From: Chara braunii
Taxonomy: Eukaryota > Streptophyta > Charophyceae > Charales > Characeae
Direction: 5' to 3'
Assembly (NCBI GenBank): GCA_003427395.1
Contig: BFEA01000727.1
Span: forward strand, 467,022-487,976
DNA: 20,955 bases
In this document: piece after piece, positions 1-10,400 of the stretch
How positions within the stretch are numbered: the first letter of the stretch is position 1
Layout of the letters: the number at the start of each line of letters is the position of its first letter
Position numbers and translations under genes: made by a program
The notes under the pieces: model-generated
The model's database searches: none
What the model saw: the letters and a program-made list of their open reading frames with translations, nothing else
What the model was told of the DNA's origin: nothing

Positions 1-295
1 AAAAAAAAAAAAAAAAACGAGATTCTTCGTCCTCCCTGTGATGAGGTGGGCATTGCATTGGGGGGCAGAGCATTGGCTAATCCACAAAACCCTTAACCCC
101 TTTTTTCGACAAGGAATGAAGAACGCTTTACACAAGCAAGCCGTTACGTAAACCAACACAGCAACCAACCAACCAACCAACAGGCAGGCAGGCAAGCAAG
201 CAGGCAGACAAGCCAAAAAAACAAGCAAGCAAAAGCGTGGGGGAAAAAATGAAAAACGTGCAGCGAGCAAACAACAAGTACACTGTTGAACGTAC
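1..295. other. Start of intron 6, low-complexity
   Basis: Begins with 17 A residues. Positions about 155-232 form a degenerate AACC / GCAGGCAG / AAGC short-period run. No exon, RNA gene or element end is recognisable. Confidence 0.6.
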
Positions 296-452
296 CGAGC
301 TGCAGATAAGCCTTCATTTTCAGCCCAAGCTTCATGAATCGGAACCGCTCCTCCTCAGTTATCGTCTCAACATCCAGCGTGTACCCAAGTCGTTCCTCAA
401 AGCGCGAAACCTTGTTGATCGCAAGATCGGCTCTTTTTCTCTTTGCGATAGC
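296..452 (-). CDS. CRM gene coding exon 6: helical linker and start of CRM3
   Basis: The acceptor is GATTCTTAAG|GCTATC (AG at 454-453), preceded by a pyrimidine-rich run. The donor is CTCG|GTACGT at 295-294. It holds 52 codons plus one base (residues 1129-1180 and the first base of Gly1181). It reads AIAKRKRADLAINKVSRFEE, then TITEEERFRFMKLGLKMKAY and LQLG. The latter is the N-terminal half of a further CRM domain, and in relatives it is followed by RRGVFDGT on the next exon. That exon would have to lie left of position 1, since nothing suitable is readable in 1-295. The acceptor is the least certain junction of the gene: another AG six bases on would also keep frame. Confidence 0.88.
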
Positions 453-1756
453 CTTAAGAATCACATCACAACGAGACAAAGAACAAGAAACCAAAGTGTG
501 TGCACCGTGCACACGCAGAGAAAAAAAAGACCATACATTGATTAGTAATTACCAACAACGGTGTGCATTCATCAACCCTCTCATCACACAGCAATGAGAA
601 AGCATAAAGCAGGCACGGAAAGACACAAGGGGGGGAAAGCTGTCTCTTATACACATCTAGATGTGTATAAGAGACAGGGAAGACAGAGAAGCAGGAAGGG
701 AGGGATGGAGAGGGAGGAGGGAAGGAAGGAAGGGAGTGAGGGAGGAAGACAGAGGCAGGAAGGGAGGGAGGGAGGGAGGGAGTAGGGACGGAAGGAAGGA
801 AGGAAGGAATAGGATGGGGGCAGGGAGGAAGGAAGGGGATGGAAGAAGGAAGAAGCGAGGGAGGGAGAGAGGAGGGAAGGAGGGAAGGAGGGAAGGAGGG
901 AAGGAAAGAAGGAAGAGGATGGAGGAAGGGGAAGGAAGGGGATAGAGGAAGGAAGGGAGGGAGGGAGGGAGGGAGGGAGGGAGGGAGGGTGCAAGAGCAT
1001 GGAAAAACACAAGGGGGGGAAGGAAGGAAGGAATTGAAGGAGTGGAGGGGAAGGAAGGAAGGAAGGAAGGAAGGAAGGAAGGAAGGCAGGCAGGAAGGCG
1101 GGAAGGAAAGGAAAGGCAGGAAGGGGATGGAGGAAGGAATGAAGGAAGTGAAAGGCATTTCACGCTGCAGACCCCAAATTCGGATTTCAGGGTCAAAAGA
1201 GGGCAAGTCCGCCAGACACAGGAAAAGGTCAAGTCGGGTACCTCAGAGGTCAAATCCAAACCGGTACCCACTCACAGTCAAAAGTCACATCACACAGGCA
1301 AAAGTCACGTCCCACAGTCAAAACTCACATCCCTCAGGCAGAGGTCACATCCCACAGTCAAAAGTCACGTTTCTCAAAGCAGCAGCACACCAAGGAAAAC
1401 TCTGGAAGGTGCTGGGCCTTGACGTTCCAAAAGCAAACAGGCCGCGGGCATCCGGTACCGGGTCCAAGCCAAGCCCAGTCGAAGTCAATATGGGGACTGG
1501 CCAGCAGCGTTTTGGACAGACTGCTCATTAGTGAGAAAGTGGAAGTGCTGCCGGTGCTTGTGCGCTATCATGAGTGGCTGAGCGCTGAAGGCCCAGCTGG
1601 GCAGCGCTGTTCTGAGGCAGACAGGTGGCCATAGCCGCCGCATGTTAATAGTAGTAGCAGAGTGTGAATAGAAAGCGGATGTATTCAGAGTTGATCTTCA
1701 AGTGAGGCAGAGAGATTGAGAAATACAGACCCAGAGAGGAGAGAGGTGAGGAGGAN

Positions 1757-1850
<94 letters not shown>

Positions 1851-2596
1851 CGAGTTACCCACCTGGTTCACGATGCTGGAGGATGCGCTGTCGAGCGCTA
1901 GGTGACGCAGCTACTTACCTGCATGATCTGATGATGCGCTGTTGAGCACTTGGTGACTTGAACTCTGGCTTTGTATAATACGACCTTTCGTTGAAGTTTT
2001 TGAGCTGCGCTAATCTGGTCTCACCATCTCTGGACTACGGTGTTGATTTTGTGTGTACTCTCATGATGCATTGTAAGTGGTCCATTGCAGGAGGGAGGGA
2101 GGAAGGAAGGAGGGAAGGGAAGGAAGGAAGGAAGGAAGGAAGGAAGGAAGGAAGGAAGGAAGGAAGGAAGGGAGGGAGGGAGGGAGGGAGGGAGGGAGGA
2201 AAGGAAGGCAGGGAGGGAGGGGGGAGGGAAGGAAGGAGGGACGGAGGGAGGTGGGTGCAGCTTAGACCTGTCCTGGTGTCCATGGGGTGGGTACCCGCCC
2301 AAGCTATCAACATATTACCCCCCTTAGAAGGATCGAGTTGATCAAACAATTTAAAGAGAGGGGGGGCTCTATACCAAGTGCATGTGGTATAGTAGAAACT
2401 GTAGAATGGAAAACAATTACAACTGTTAGCAAACAGCTCATGAGTTCAAATCCTGACCAAATCAGATTCATACAGTCATAGGAACAGGTAACTGGAACAA
2501 GAAGATGGAGAAAAAAAGAAAGAGGGATAAGGAGTGACAGGAAAAAAAAAAAAAAAACAGACTTTGGCACTGCAGCGATCAAGTGAAAGTGTGTGT

Positions 2597-2656
<60 letters not shown>

Positions 2657-5600
2657 ATCTACTCACCCTCGCCAGCCTCAGCTCGACACGGCGAATCTCT
2701 GTCTCGGTATCGACAGCCTTTGGCTGCATCGCCTGCATGGCCTTCTGCCATCGTACGAGTCCTGAAGGCCGCTGAACGACCATCAACTTCGTCAGCGCAT
2801 CGCTCAGGGCCACCTTCCCTCCTTTCTCCAACAGTTGTGTTTCCTCTCTCTCCACCCACTTCCTTATGCCAGGGTCAGCGTACAAGGACATAGCTTTCCG
2901 GCGCTTTGCTTTCAATGAAGCTTCCCTTAATGCCTTTGACAAGGGAGTGTCTCCCATTTCCGTCTCCGCAGTATCCGTGTTTTCCGCGCTGCGTTCTTCT
3001 TCCGTCTCGATGACCTCAGCGTCAGGAACAGTGACGACGGCAGATGACGCTAGACCCTCCCGCACCAGCTGTTGCCCCTCCTCCGCCTCTTCTCCCGCTT
3101 CTTCTCCCTCGATCTCTGTCGCCAATGCAACAGCAGGATCCGCCATCTCCTGCTCTCTGTCTTCCTCCTCTTCTTCTTCGTCATCTTCTTCGTCTTCTTC
3201 TTCATCTTCATCTTCTTCCTCCTCTTCGTCCTCTTCCTCATCATCGTCATCAGCCATCTTGGCACTCCATACGAGTCCTTCCTCCTCTTCCTGTAAATCC
3301 AAGAACTCGTCATCGACTATCTCCCAATCCTCATCCTCATTCTCATCCTTCTCACGCATGGCCTGCGCACCCTTCGTGTCTGTGATCGCCAACTTCTGCA
3401 GATGTTTCTGCTTAAGAACATGCGCAATAGTCGCCGGCAGAAAATCTTTGCCGCGGTAAAGGATAACAAAAAATTTGTCCCTGAGGAGCAACACTCCACC
3501 TGTCAATTCCTGCAGCACAACACACAACAGGATATTCAGCCGACAACTTGCGAAATAATTGCCATGGTTACGTTCCAGACGTCCAGAGCCCAGTCCGGAC
3601 CGTCCGCGTCTGGATGTCCGGGCGGATGTCCAGTCCGGTAGGTCCGGATTTTACTTTTTTTTCTTTTTTTTGACCCCCAAAATTTTTTTTTGGGATTTTT
3701 TAACTATTTTCTGGCCTTTTCAGAAACCCAAAGAGGGCCAGGCTGTGACTGATTCTGGTTTTCAGAGAGAGGCGTGCATGCACAAGCTGGATACTGGCTT
3801 GAGGTACGTCTGGCCTAATTCACCCCCTGTCTGTTAACCTTCTGTAACCTGAGGTGTTTTTTGTTTGTTTGTTTGTTTGTTTTGTTTTGTTTTGTTTTGT
3901 TTTGTTTTTGTTGTTTTTCTTTTTTTTTTTGGCCCGGAATTCTCCGGGCATCAGTCCGGCTGGACGTCCCGCTATGTCCGGGTCTGGTTCCGGCGAAACC
4001 ATGATAATTACCCCATGCTCAGTTAGCGAACCGAGATCATTTGAAGGCCAGGTTAAGCAAGATTTGCTGCCAGAATTAGAAATAAAATTATGAAAAATAA
4101 ATAAAACAAATAATAAGTAAACAAAGGCAGATCTAGCAAGAAACTGTGCATCCGCCACAACAAAATGGGTCACGTCGCATTCATAGTAATGGATGCATCT
4201 TGCCAGTTTCTGGGGAAGATGCACGTGTACTTTTTTTCATTTCGACAGTGGTGTGGTGAGGCCCTAGGTTACGTCATTATCAAGTATGGAAGAAGCATCC
4301 TTACCCCCCTCATCAGCCTATTCGCTCCTCTGCCTCCCTCCTAACCCCCTCCTACTACTACCACTCCTTTCTGCTGTTGCTGCTGCTCTTCCCTCCTACT
4401 CCCTCAAAATACCTACTCCCACCTCCTGCTCCTCCTTCTCCCCGTTCTCCTCCTCCATCATCCCAAGCCCCCTCAGCAGCCCATCTTCCCCATCTTCCTC
4501 CCTTCTTCTCCCTCCTCCTCCTGATACTCTCCCTCTTCCCCCTAACACTCTCCCTCCTGCTGCTGTTGCTTCTGTTCCTGCTGTTCCTGCTCTTCTTCTT
4601 CTTCTTCTTCTTCCTCCTCCTCCTCCTCCTCCTCCTCCTCCTCCTCCATACTTTTTCTTCCATTCTTTCTTCTTTCTCCTTCTTCTTCTTCTTCCTTCCA
4701 ATTGCCACTGACGAATGGCAGCAAAGGGAGCACCCCAGCTTCCAGATTTCCTCGAGAACCGGTCACCGCATAATCACCACACCCTCTACGTAGGATTGGT
4801 CCTCACTTTTAAGTCTTGCACAAGTGATTACCAAGGACCCCCACTTTCAGCTCCCGAGTAACGGGTGATCTCCACTCTATGAATTGGTGGCAAGTTTGGT
4901 TGAAATGACATTGTTATAAATGGCATGACTAGTTGTCTGAAAATTGAGGCCTCCGTTAACCGCCTCTCAAGTCTTGAGGCTGACTTAGGCAGGGGCAAGG
5001 GGTCGTACATCCTTCCCATGGGAACCCCTCAATGCTGTACACACCGGCCTCCCAGCCATAGCGGGGAGGAACGTGTCTGGGTAAAGGTTGTATTCTTCCA
5101 ACTTGCCGGGGGAATAGGAACCGGACTGATGCTCCCCAGAATGGAAAGGAGCCCGAGCTCGAGGGGATCTGTTAAAAAAAAAAAAGAAAAGAAGAAGACA
5201 AAAAGGAGCGCCAAGCTCTACTTCTCTTCCAGAAAGAGAAAATGAAACAAAGATTGTATAATATGTATATGCTATACAACTCCACAGTTTTCCTACTTTT
5301 CCTTTCGCCCTTTTCGTCTTTCTTTTTTTTCGTATTCTCTTTCTCTGCCCCCCCCCCCCCCCCCCCCCCCCCTCTCCCCCTGACCGCCGATCAATTTCTT
5401 CCCTCACCAATCAGGTGATTTGAACATTTGATTTTTTAACTCGGATTAATGGGAGTACGAGTGACGATGAGGGTGCCTTGTGTCCGGGAGAAAAGGCCCC
5501 TTGCCTTCTCCCTTCCAATGCACCGCATACCCCTCTCATGCTATGTTGTCACCTCTGCTCAAATTGTGTTCTCCAGTGGGATCTCTGTATACCCCTCTCG

Positions 5601-7120
5601 TGCAATGTGTACCCCTCTTCTCCTGTCATCTCTGCTCAAAAGGTTCCCTTTTCTCTGCAACCCCAACATGATGTGAAACCAACACACTCGCCACCTCTCA
5701 TAACAAAATGAGCATATGCCATCACGACAAGTCGACAACTCAACTCTCGAAACCCTTTTCCATGCCATCTTTGTCGGCGCACTATCTCAAACAATGGCGT
5801 GCGACAAGCAGTGTGCCCGAGCCACAGACGCCCCACTATCTAAACATCGGCCCCATCAGAGACATCAAGGGATCGAATCTCGCCAGTCTGGCAGAGTTAT
5901 GTAAGCGGTGGATGCTTTCCTATTTCGGCTGGTCATTTTCCAGATTTCCAATCGAGTTCACGGAACTCATAAAATGAACAATTCAAACTTCAAAGTCGAC
6001 GAAACTGAGCGCAACCGCAGCCAACTCCACGGCAGAAGAATGTCCCCCTGCGGAGAGCAACCCTCGATTTCTGTTTGTTTGTTTGTTTGTTTGTTTGTTT
6101 GTTTGTTTGTTTGTTTGTTTGCTTAAGAGCAATCATCGCATTGAGAACAGTGATACATCTCATGATTATCATCATAACGCAAGAGATTGAGAGCTAGTTT
6201 TTTAAGGATTAGGGTGAGTTAAAGAGGGGTACACTTCTGTCCTTCGGGGCATCCGTTTAAATTGGAACGATACAGAGAATGAAGATTAGCATGGCCCCTG
6301 CGCTTTCACGGATGACACGCATAAATCGAGAAATGGTCCAAATTTTTCAGGGAAAAAAAAAAGAAAAAAAAAAAAGAGGGGNAAACTTCTATCCCGACCC
6401 CATGCAGCCGAATTGTACACAGATCTTACGCTTGATGAACAGATCCCGAGTTCGAGTCCTGATGGATACAGATCATCTTAGGAGCTAACCGCTTTAAAGG
6501 GGCGGAAAGAGAAAGACGTAATCTTCTGTTAGTTTAATAATTCAGAGCAAAATGACCATTGACCAATCAGAGCAGAGATTGCAAACACAAGTGAATGCGA
6601 CCAAAATATACAGAAAGGTTCACCTTTCTCAGGAGGAGGAGGAGGAGGAGGGGCAGGACACGAGGAGGAGAGAGGGAGGACAGAGGGAGGAGAGAGGGAG
6701 GAGAGAGGGAGGAGAGAAGGGGTGCATGGGATAGAGGAATGTGAGCAGACCGTCAGGCCATTTTACCTTCAAAGTCTCCGCAATTTTCTCATTGTTCAAA
6801 TTGGGTACACCGCGTTTGAGCTTGATTTTGACGATTTCGTTATTATCCCAATGCTTCACAATCGCAACCGAGAGAGCTTCTAAGTCCCGATTCTTTCCTG
6901 CAAATGTGACAAATAATTTCCAGAAAACACGAAGGCGAATATCACTCCATCTGCACTCAGGGTGCGACAAACACATTGAACATCAAAGTTGTTATACAAA
7001 CCAAACTAATTCAGATTTCAAACACGTCCACCAAAAAACTCCTCCCTTTAAACTTCATTAATAATAAAATTTGACCTCAAAGTGAGGAGTCCAAGACCTG
7101 CAAAAAAGAACATTAAAGAA

Positions 7121-7194
<74 letters not shown>

Positions 7195-7195
7195 N

Positions 7196-7242
<47 letters not shown>

Positions 7243-7423
7243 GCACCCACACACACACACATACACACACACACACAGCTGCAGCGCCAAGCGGATAACT
7301 TCATGATCCGCACAAGCGGACGGACTTGTATCTATCTGTACAGGCCGCCTCTCTGGAGGGACTGTTTGGAACGCCGGCCACAAACACACACATGCACTCA
7401 CAAGAAACAAACAAACACACAGT

Positions 7424-7457
<34 letters not shown>

Positions 7458-10400
7458 GAACTCCACGTGTACAGTTACGTAAAACACAGCATAAGAGGTC
7501 ATTTTGAGATGCGGTGATGATTAGTGTCGTAGCACATGATTCCAGTCTGTTCAATTGTACTTACCCAACAGGAAGTGAGTGGGCATGGCCTTCACCTGCT
7601 TCCGAAGCTGGGTCATCTCCCTGTCTGAAAGAGCGCCCCGCACTCCATAGGGAAGCATGCGAAAGGGAGGCTCCACAGATCCCCGTGGCAGGTTCGGCAA
7701 CAAGTCCGCATCGATGCCTCCCCAAGTGAGCACAGCGGATGCCGGGATACCTTCAGTTCCCCTCGCACTTCCAGCTGTCCGTTCCTCATCTTGATCCGAC
7801 GGACCTCCTTCAATCTCCGATACAGCTTGCACGGGAGGGACCACACTATTCCCACTTTTCGCATTGATCTCATCCCTCCTCTCAAGATCGGCAGGCCGCT
7901 CGTAATTCTTCCCGCAATAAATAACCATGGCTCCTCCTGCTCGCCAGATGACCAGCCCACCCGTAGCTTTCTGCAAGGGAACTCGACAGCGAACCAACGC
8001 AGTGGTGTCGTCATCATTAATCCACCTGTCCGTGGTGTCGTCATCGTTAATCCACCTGTCAGCCTCCATAACAAAACTCCCAATTATGTTCTGCTTTCTT
8101 CCTTCACTTCTTTCTTTGTTCTTCTCCTCCTCCTCTCCTCCTCCTCCCCCTCCTCCTTCTTCTTGTTCTTTCTCTTCTCTTCTTCCTTGCAAGCACCCCA
8201 CGCAATTGGCAAACAGCGTTCCCACAAAGCATTGGTGTCTTTACTAAAATAGGAAATGTTTTGGATCCGACCCGTGGCTGTGCGTCTATCTATAATTGGG
8301 AGCGTACCTTGCGCACCAGTCGCATCTTATTCAGATGCCTACCGTCTTCACCCGAATAAAACACACAGTCATTACCGTTGTATGTAGACTCGAATTTGCC
8401 TCAAATATAGCTATCATGACCATGCATTCTTAATTTCTTATTCAATTGACGCGGGTCACGGATGTGTGATAAAAAATCGAGAGATGACGACATTGTTTCA
8501 AACGCACACTTTTCGCTCGACACCGTCCATTTCAACGCCACTTTTTCCCTTCATCGCTTCAGTGTCATCATCCACCTTTCTTCTTTCTTCCTTTTCAATT
8601 TCTTCTTTGTTCGCAAGTAGTTTTGAGTCAGTCAATCGACCAGACACCCATCTCAAATCTCCATTCAGCATCAACCTGGATCCCAATGAGCAGAGGGAGG
8701 CAGAGAAGCAGTTGGGATCCAGACCTTTGACAATATTTGCCACAGTTGGTACAACCCCCCTGAGTGGGGTGTTGACGCAGTGACCTAGAGGCCTTTTTTT
8801 TTACTGTACCAGGTACAACCCCTGGTACAGTAAAAAGGGTGTTGACGCAGGGACCTAGAGGCCTTTTTTTTACTGTACCCGGTACAACCCCTGGTACAGT
8901 AAAAAGGGTGTTGACGGAGGGACCTAGAGGCCTTTTTACTGTACCAGGTACAACCCCTCGTACAGTAAAAAGGGTGTTGACACAGGGACTCAGAGGCCTT
9001 TTTACTTACTGGACCAGGTACAACCCCTGGTACAATAAAAAAAGGGTGTTGACGCAGGGACATCAAGCGAGACCACTGCACCCAGCCCTTTTTACTGTAC
9101 CAGGGGGAACTAGAGGCCCTAGAGCAGGGGTACACGTATTAAACGCACATGGAGCAGGGGTATGTATTAAAAGCACACGGAGCAGGGGTTCCTAGCCCCT
9201 AAACGCAGACCATCACCACTGCGCCTGCCTCTTTTTCCTGTACGAGGGGGCACTAGAGGCCCCAGAGCAGGGGTACGTAATAAAGCCCACAGAATCGGGG
9301 TTCATAACCCCTAGACACCGACCATCACCACTACGTCTAGCCCTTCTTCCGGTACCAGGGTTCGCTGGAGGGCCCAGCGCTGGGGTGCTTAGTAAAGGGC
9401 CCACAGGAGGGGCACCTAACCCCAAGCTCTAGCAAACTCCTCGCGCCCACAAGAGGCCCCAGAGCAGGGGTACCTAATAGAGGCCACAGAGAAGGGGTAC
9501 GTGGGCCCCAGCTCTATCAAACCCCTAGCTCAATTGAGTCCCCCATTGAGGCGATTTAACAATCAGGGCTGTAGCAGTGCTGGGCATGCCGTTTTCTTCA
9601 GGTCAGGAGCAGGGTCTGGGAAGACAGAAGGGTAATCCTGGTTCACAGGGGCAGGGGTATTATCGATGCCGAGCCGAAAAAATCCCCCTGCGCGCTGAAA
9701 AAAAAAACGAACCAGCGCTGGCCTCACTTTGGCTGGTCCTGCAAGCCATTTCGGTCCGGTAGCACCGAACCCCGCCGGCCTCCCGCGTTTGCCGGCACGT
9801 TAGCTGGGAAAGGTACTTGTGGTTTAGGAAGAACACTGAAGGGTCACACGATTTGCAATTTAGGGTTTAGGGTTTAGGTTCCAGGTTCAGAGAGAGCCAA
9901 AATGACTGGTTGGAAAAGCCCTACCGGGAGGGCAGATTCGCAAACTTTGCAAGCATGGGTGGCTGTCGTGTGATTGACTGAATTGGCCGCACACAGGTTT
10001 CTCATACCCGTGATTGTCCTCACGAACTACCGTCTTCACCCACATAGAACGCCCGGTCATTATAGCTGCATCTGGTCTGAAAGTTGCCCCAAATACGGCG
10101 ACAATGACCGGGCGCGTTCTATTCAGCTGAAGACAGTAGCACCGCATTAACTGCACTAATTAACGCCTGTAATGAACTGCCATAAACCACAGTTCGAACT
10201 TCGAATCCCGTTAACGAGATGTCGTATAGCTCGAACTATCCTTGAAATTTTCAAACTACAACATATACTCGACCTGTCAACCAGTCAACAGTCAACCAGT
10301 CAACAGTCAACCAGTCAACCAGTCAACCAGTCAACCAGTCAACAGTCAACAGTCAACCAGTCAACCAGTCAACCGTCAACAGTCAACCAGTCAAGAGTCG

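Larger units (their letters stand above)
453..2666. other. Intron 5, mostly polypurine repeats
   Basis: Contains a mate-pair junction artefact, two GGAA/GGGA arrays, a GA microsatellite, a 20-bp tandem array, a tRNA-like Pol III promoter candidate and the GT/GA microsatellite next to the donor, all listed separately. At 1882-1907 and 1934-1959 a 26-bp segment starting GATGCGCTGT is imperfectly repeated. The stretch 1380-1740 shows no gene. Confidence 0.6.
3510..6766. other. Intron 4
   Basis: Holds a hAT-like element, a polypyrimidine tract, a poly(C) run, a (GTTT)n microsatellite and a U6 retropseudogene, listed separately. In 5520-5660 a segment with ATACCCCTCTC and TGTCAYCTCTGCTCAAA occurs twice about 65-77 bp apart. 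The stretches 4020-4280, 4715-5340 and 5680-6060 show no gene or RNA that I can support. Confidence 0.6.
6898..7564. other. Intron 3 (667 bp)
   Basis: The shortest intron seen. Apart from the microsatellites listed separately it is unique-looking A/T-rich sequence with no element ends. Confidence 0.7.

Noticed and set aside
640-677. Insertion-sequence end or natural palindrome
   Set aside because: Identical to the Nextera mate-pair junction and present twice with no target duplication; a library artefact.
466-1531. Long reading frames on both strands, rich in Pro/Leu/Ser or Gly/Arg/Lys/Glu
   Set aside because: They are translations of GGAA/GGGA low-complexity sequence and of the adapter palindrome, with no domain signature.
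2866-3459. Serine-rich 197-residue frame on the plus strand
   Set aside because: Antisense of CRM exon 5; the Ser run mirrors the Asp/Glu tract.
4286-4793. Leu/Pro-rich and Glu/Arg-rich frames
   Set aside because: Composition of a polypyrimidine tract; frames exist on both strands with equal length.
7551-8225. Full 224-residue minus-strand frame as one gene
   Set aside because: Only 7565-7970 matches the CRM family. The part upstream of the CAG acceptor is repeat-like (DDTTDRWIN) and intronic.
8767-9107. Series of transcription terminators or a CRISPR-like array from hairpin plus T runs
   Set aside because: The T run lies on the 5' side of the stem, spacers are part of the repeat, and the context is a eukaryotic intron.
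9859-9878. Telomere or chromosome fusion point
   Set aside because: Fewer than three repeat units, inside an intron of a continuous gene.
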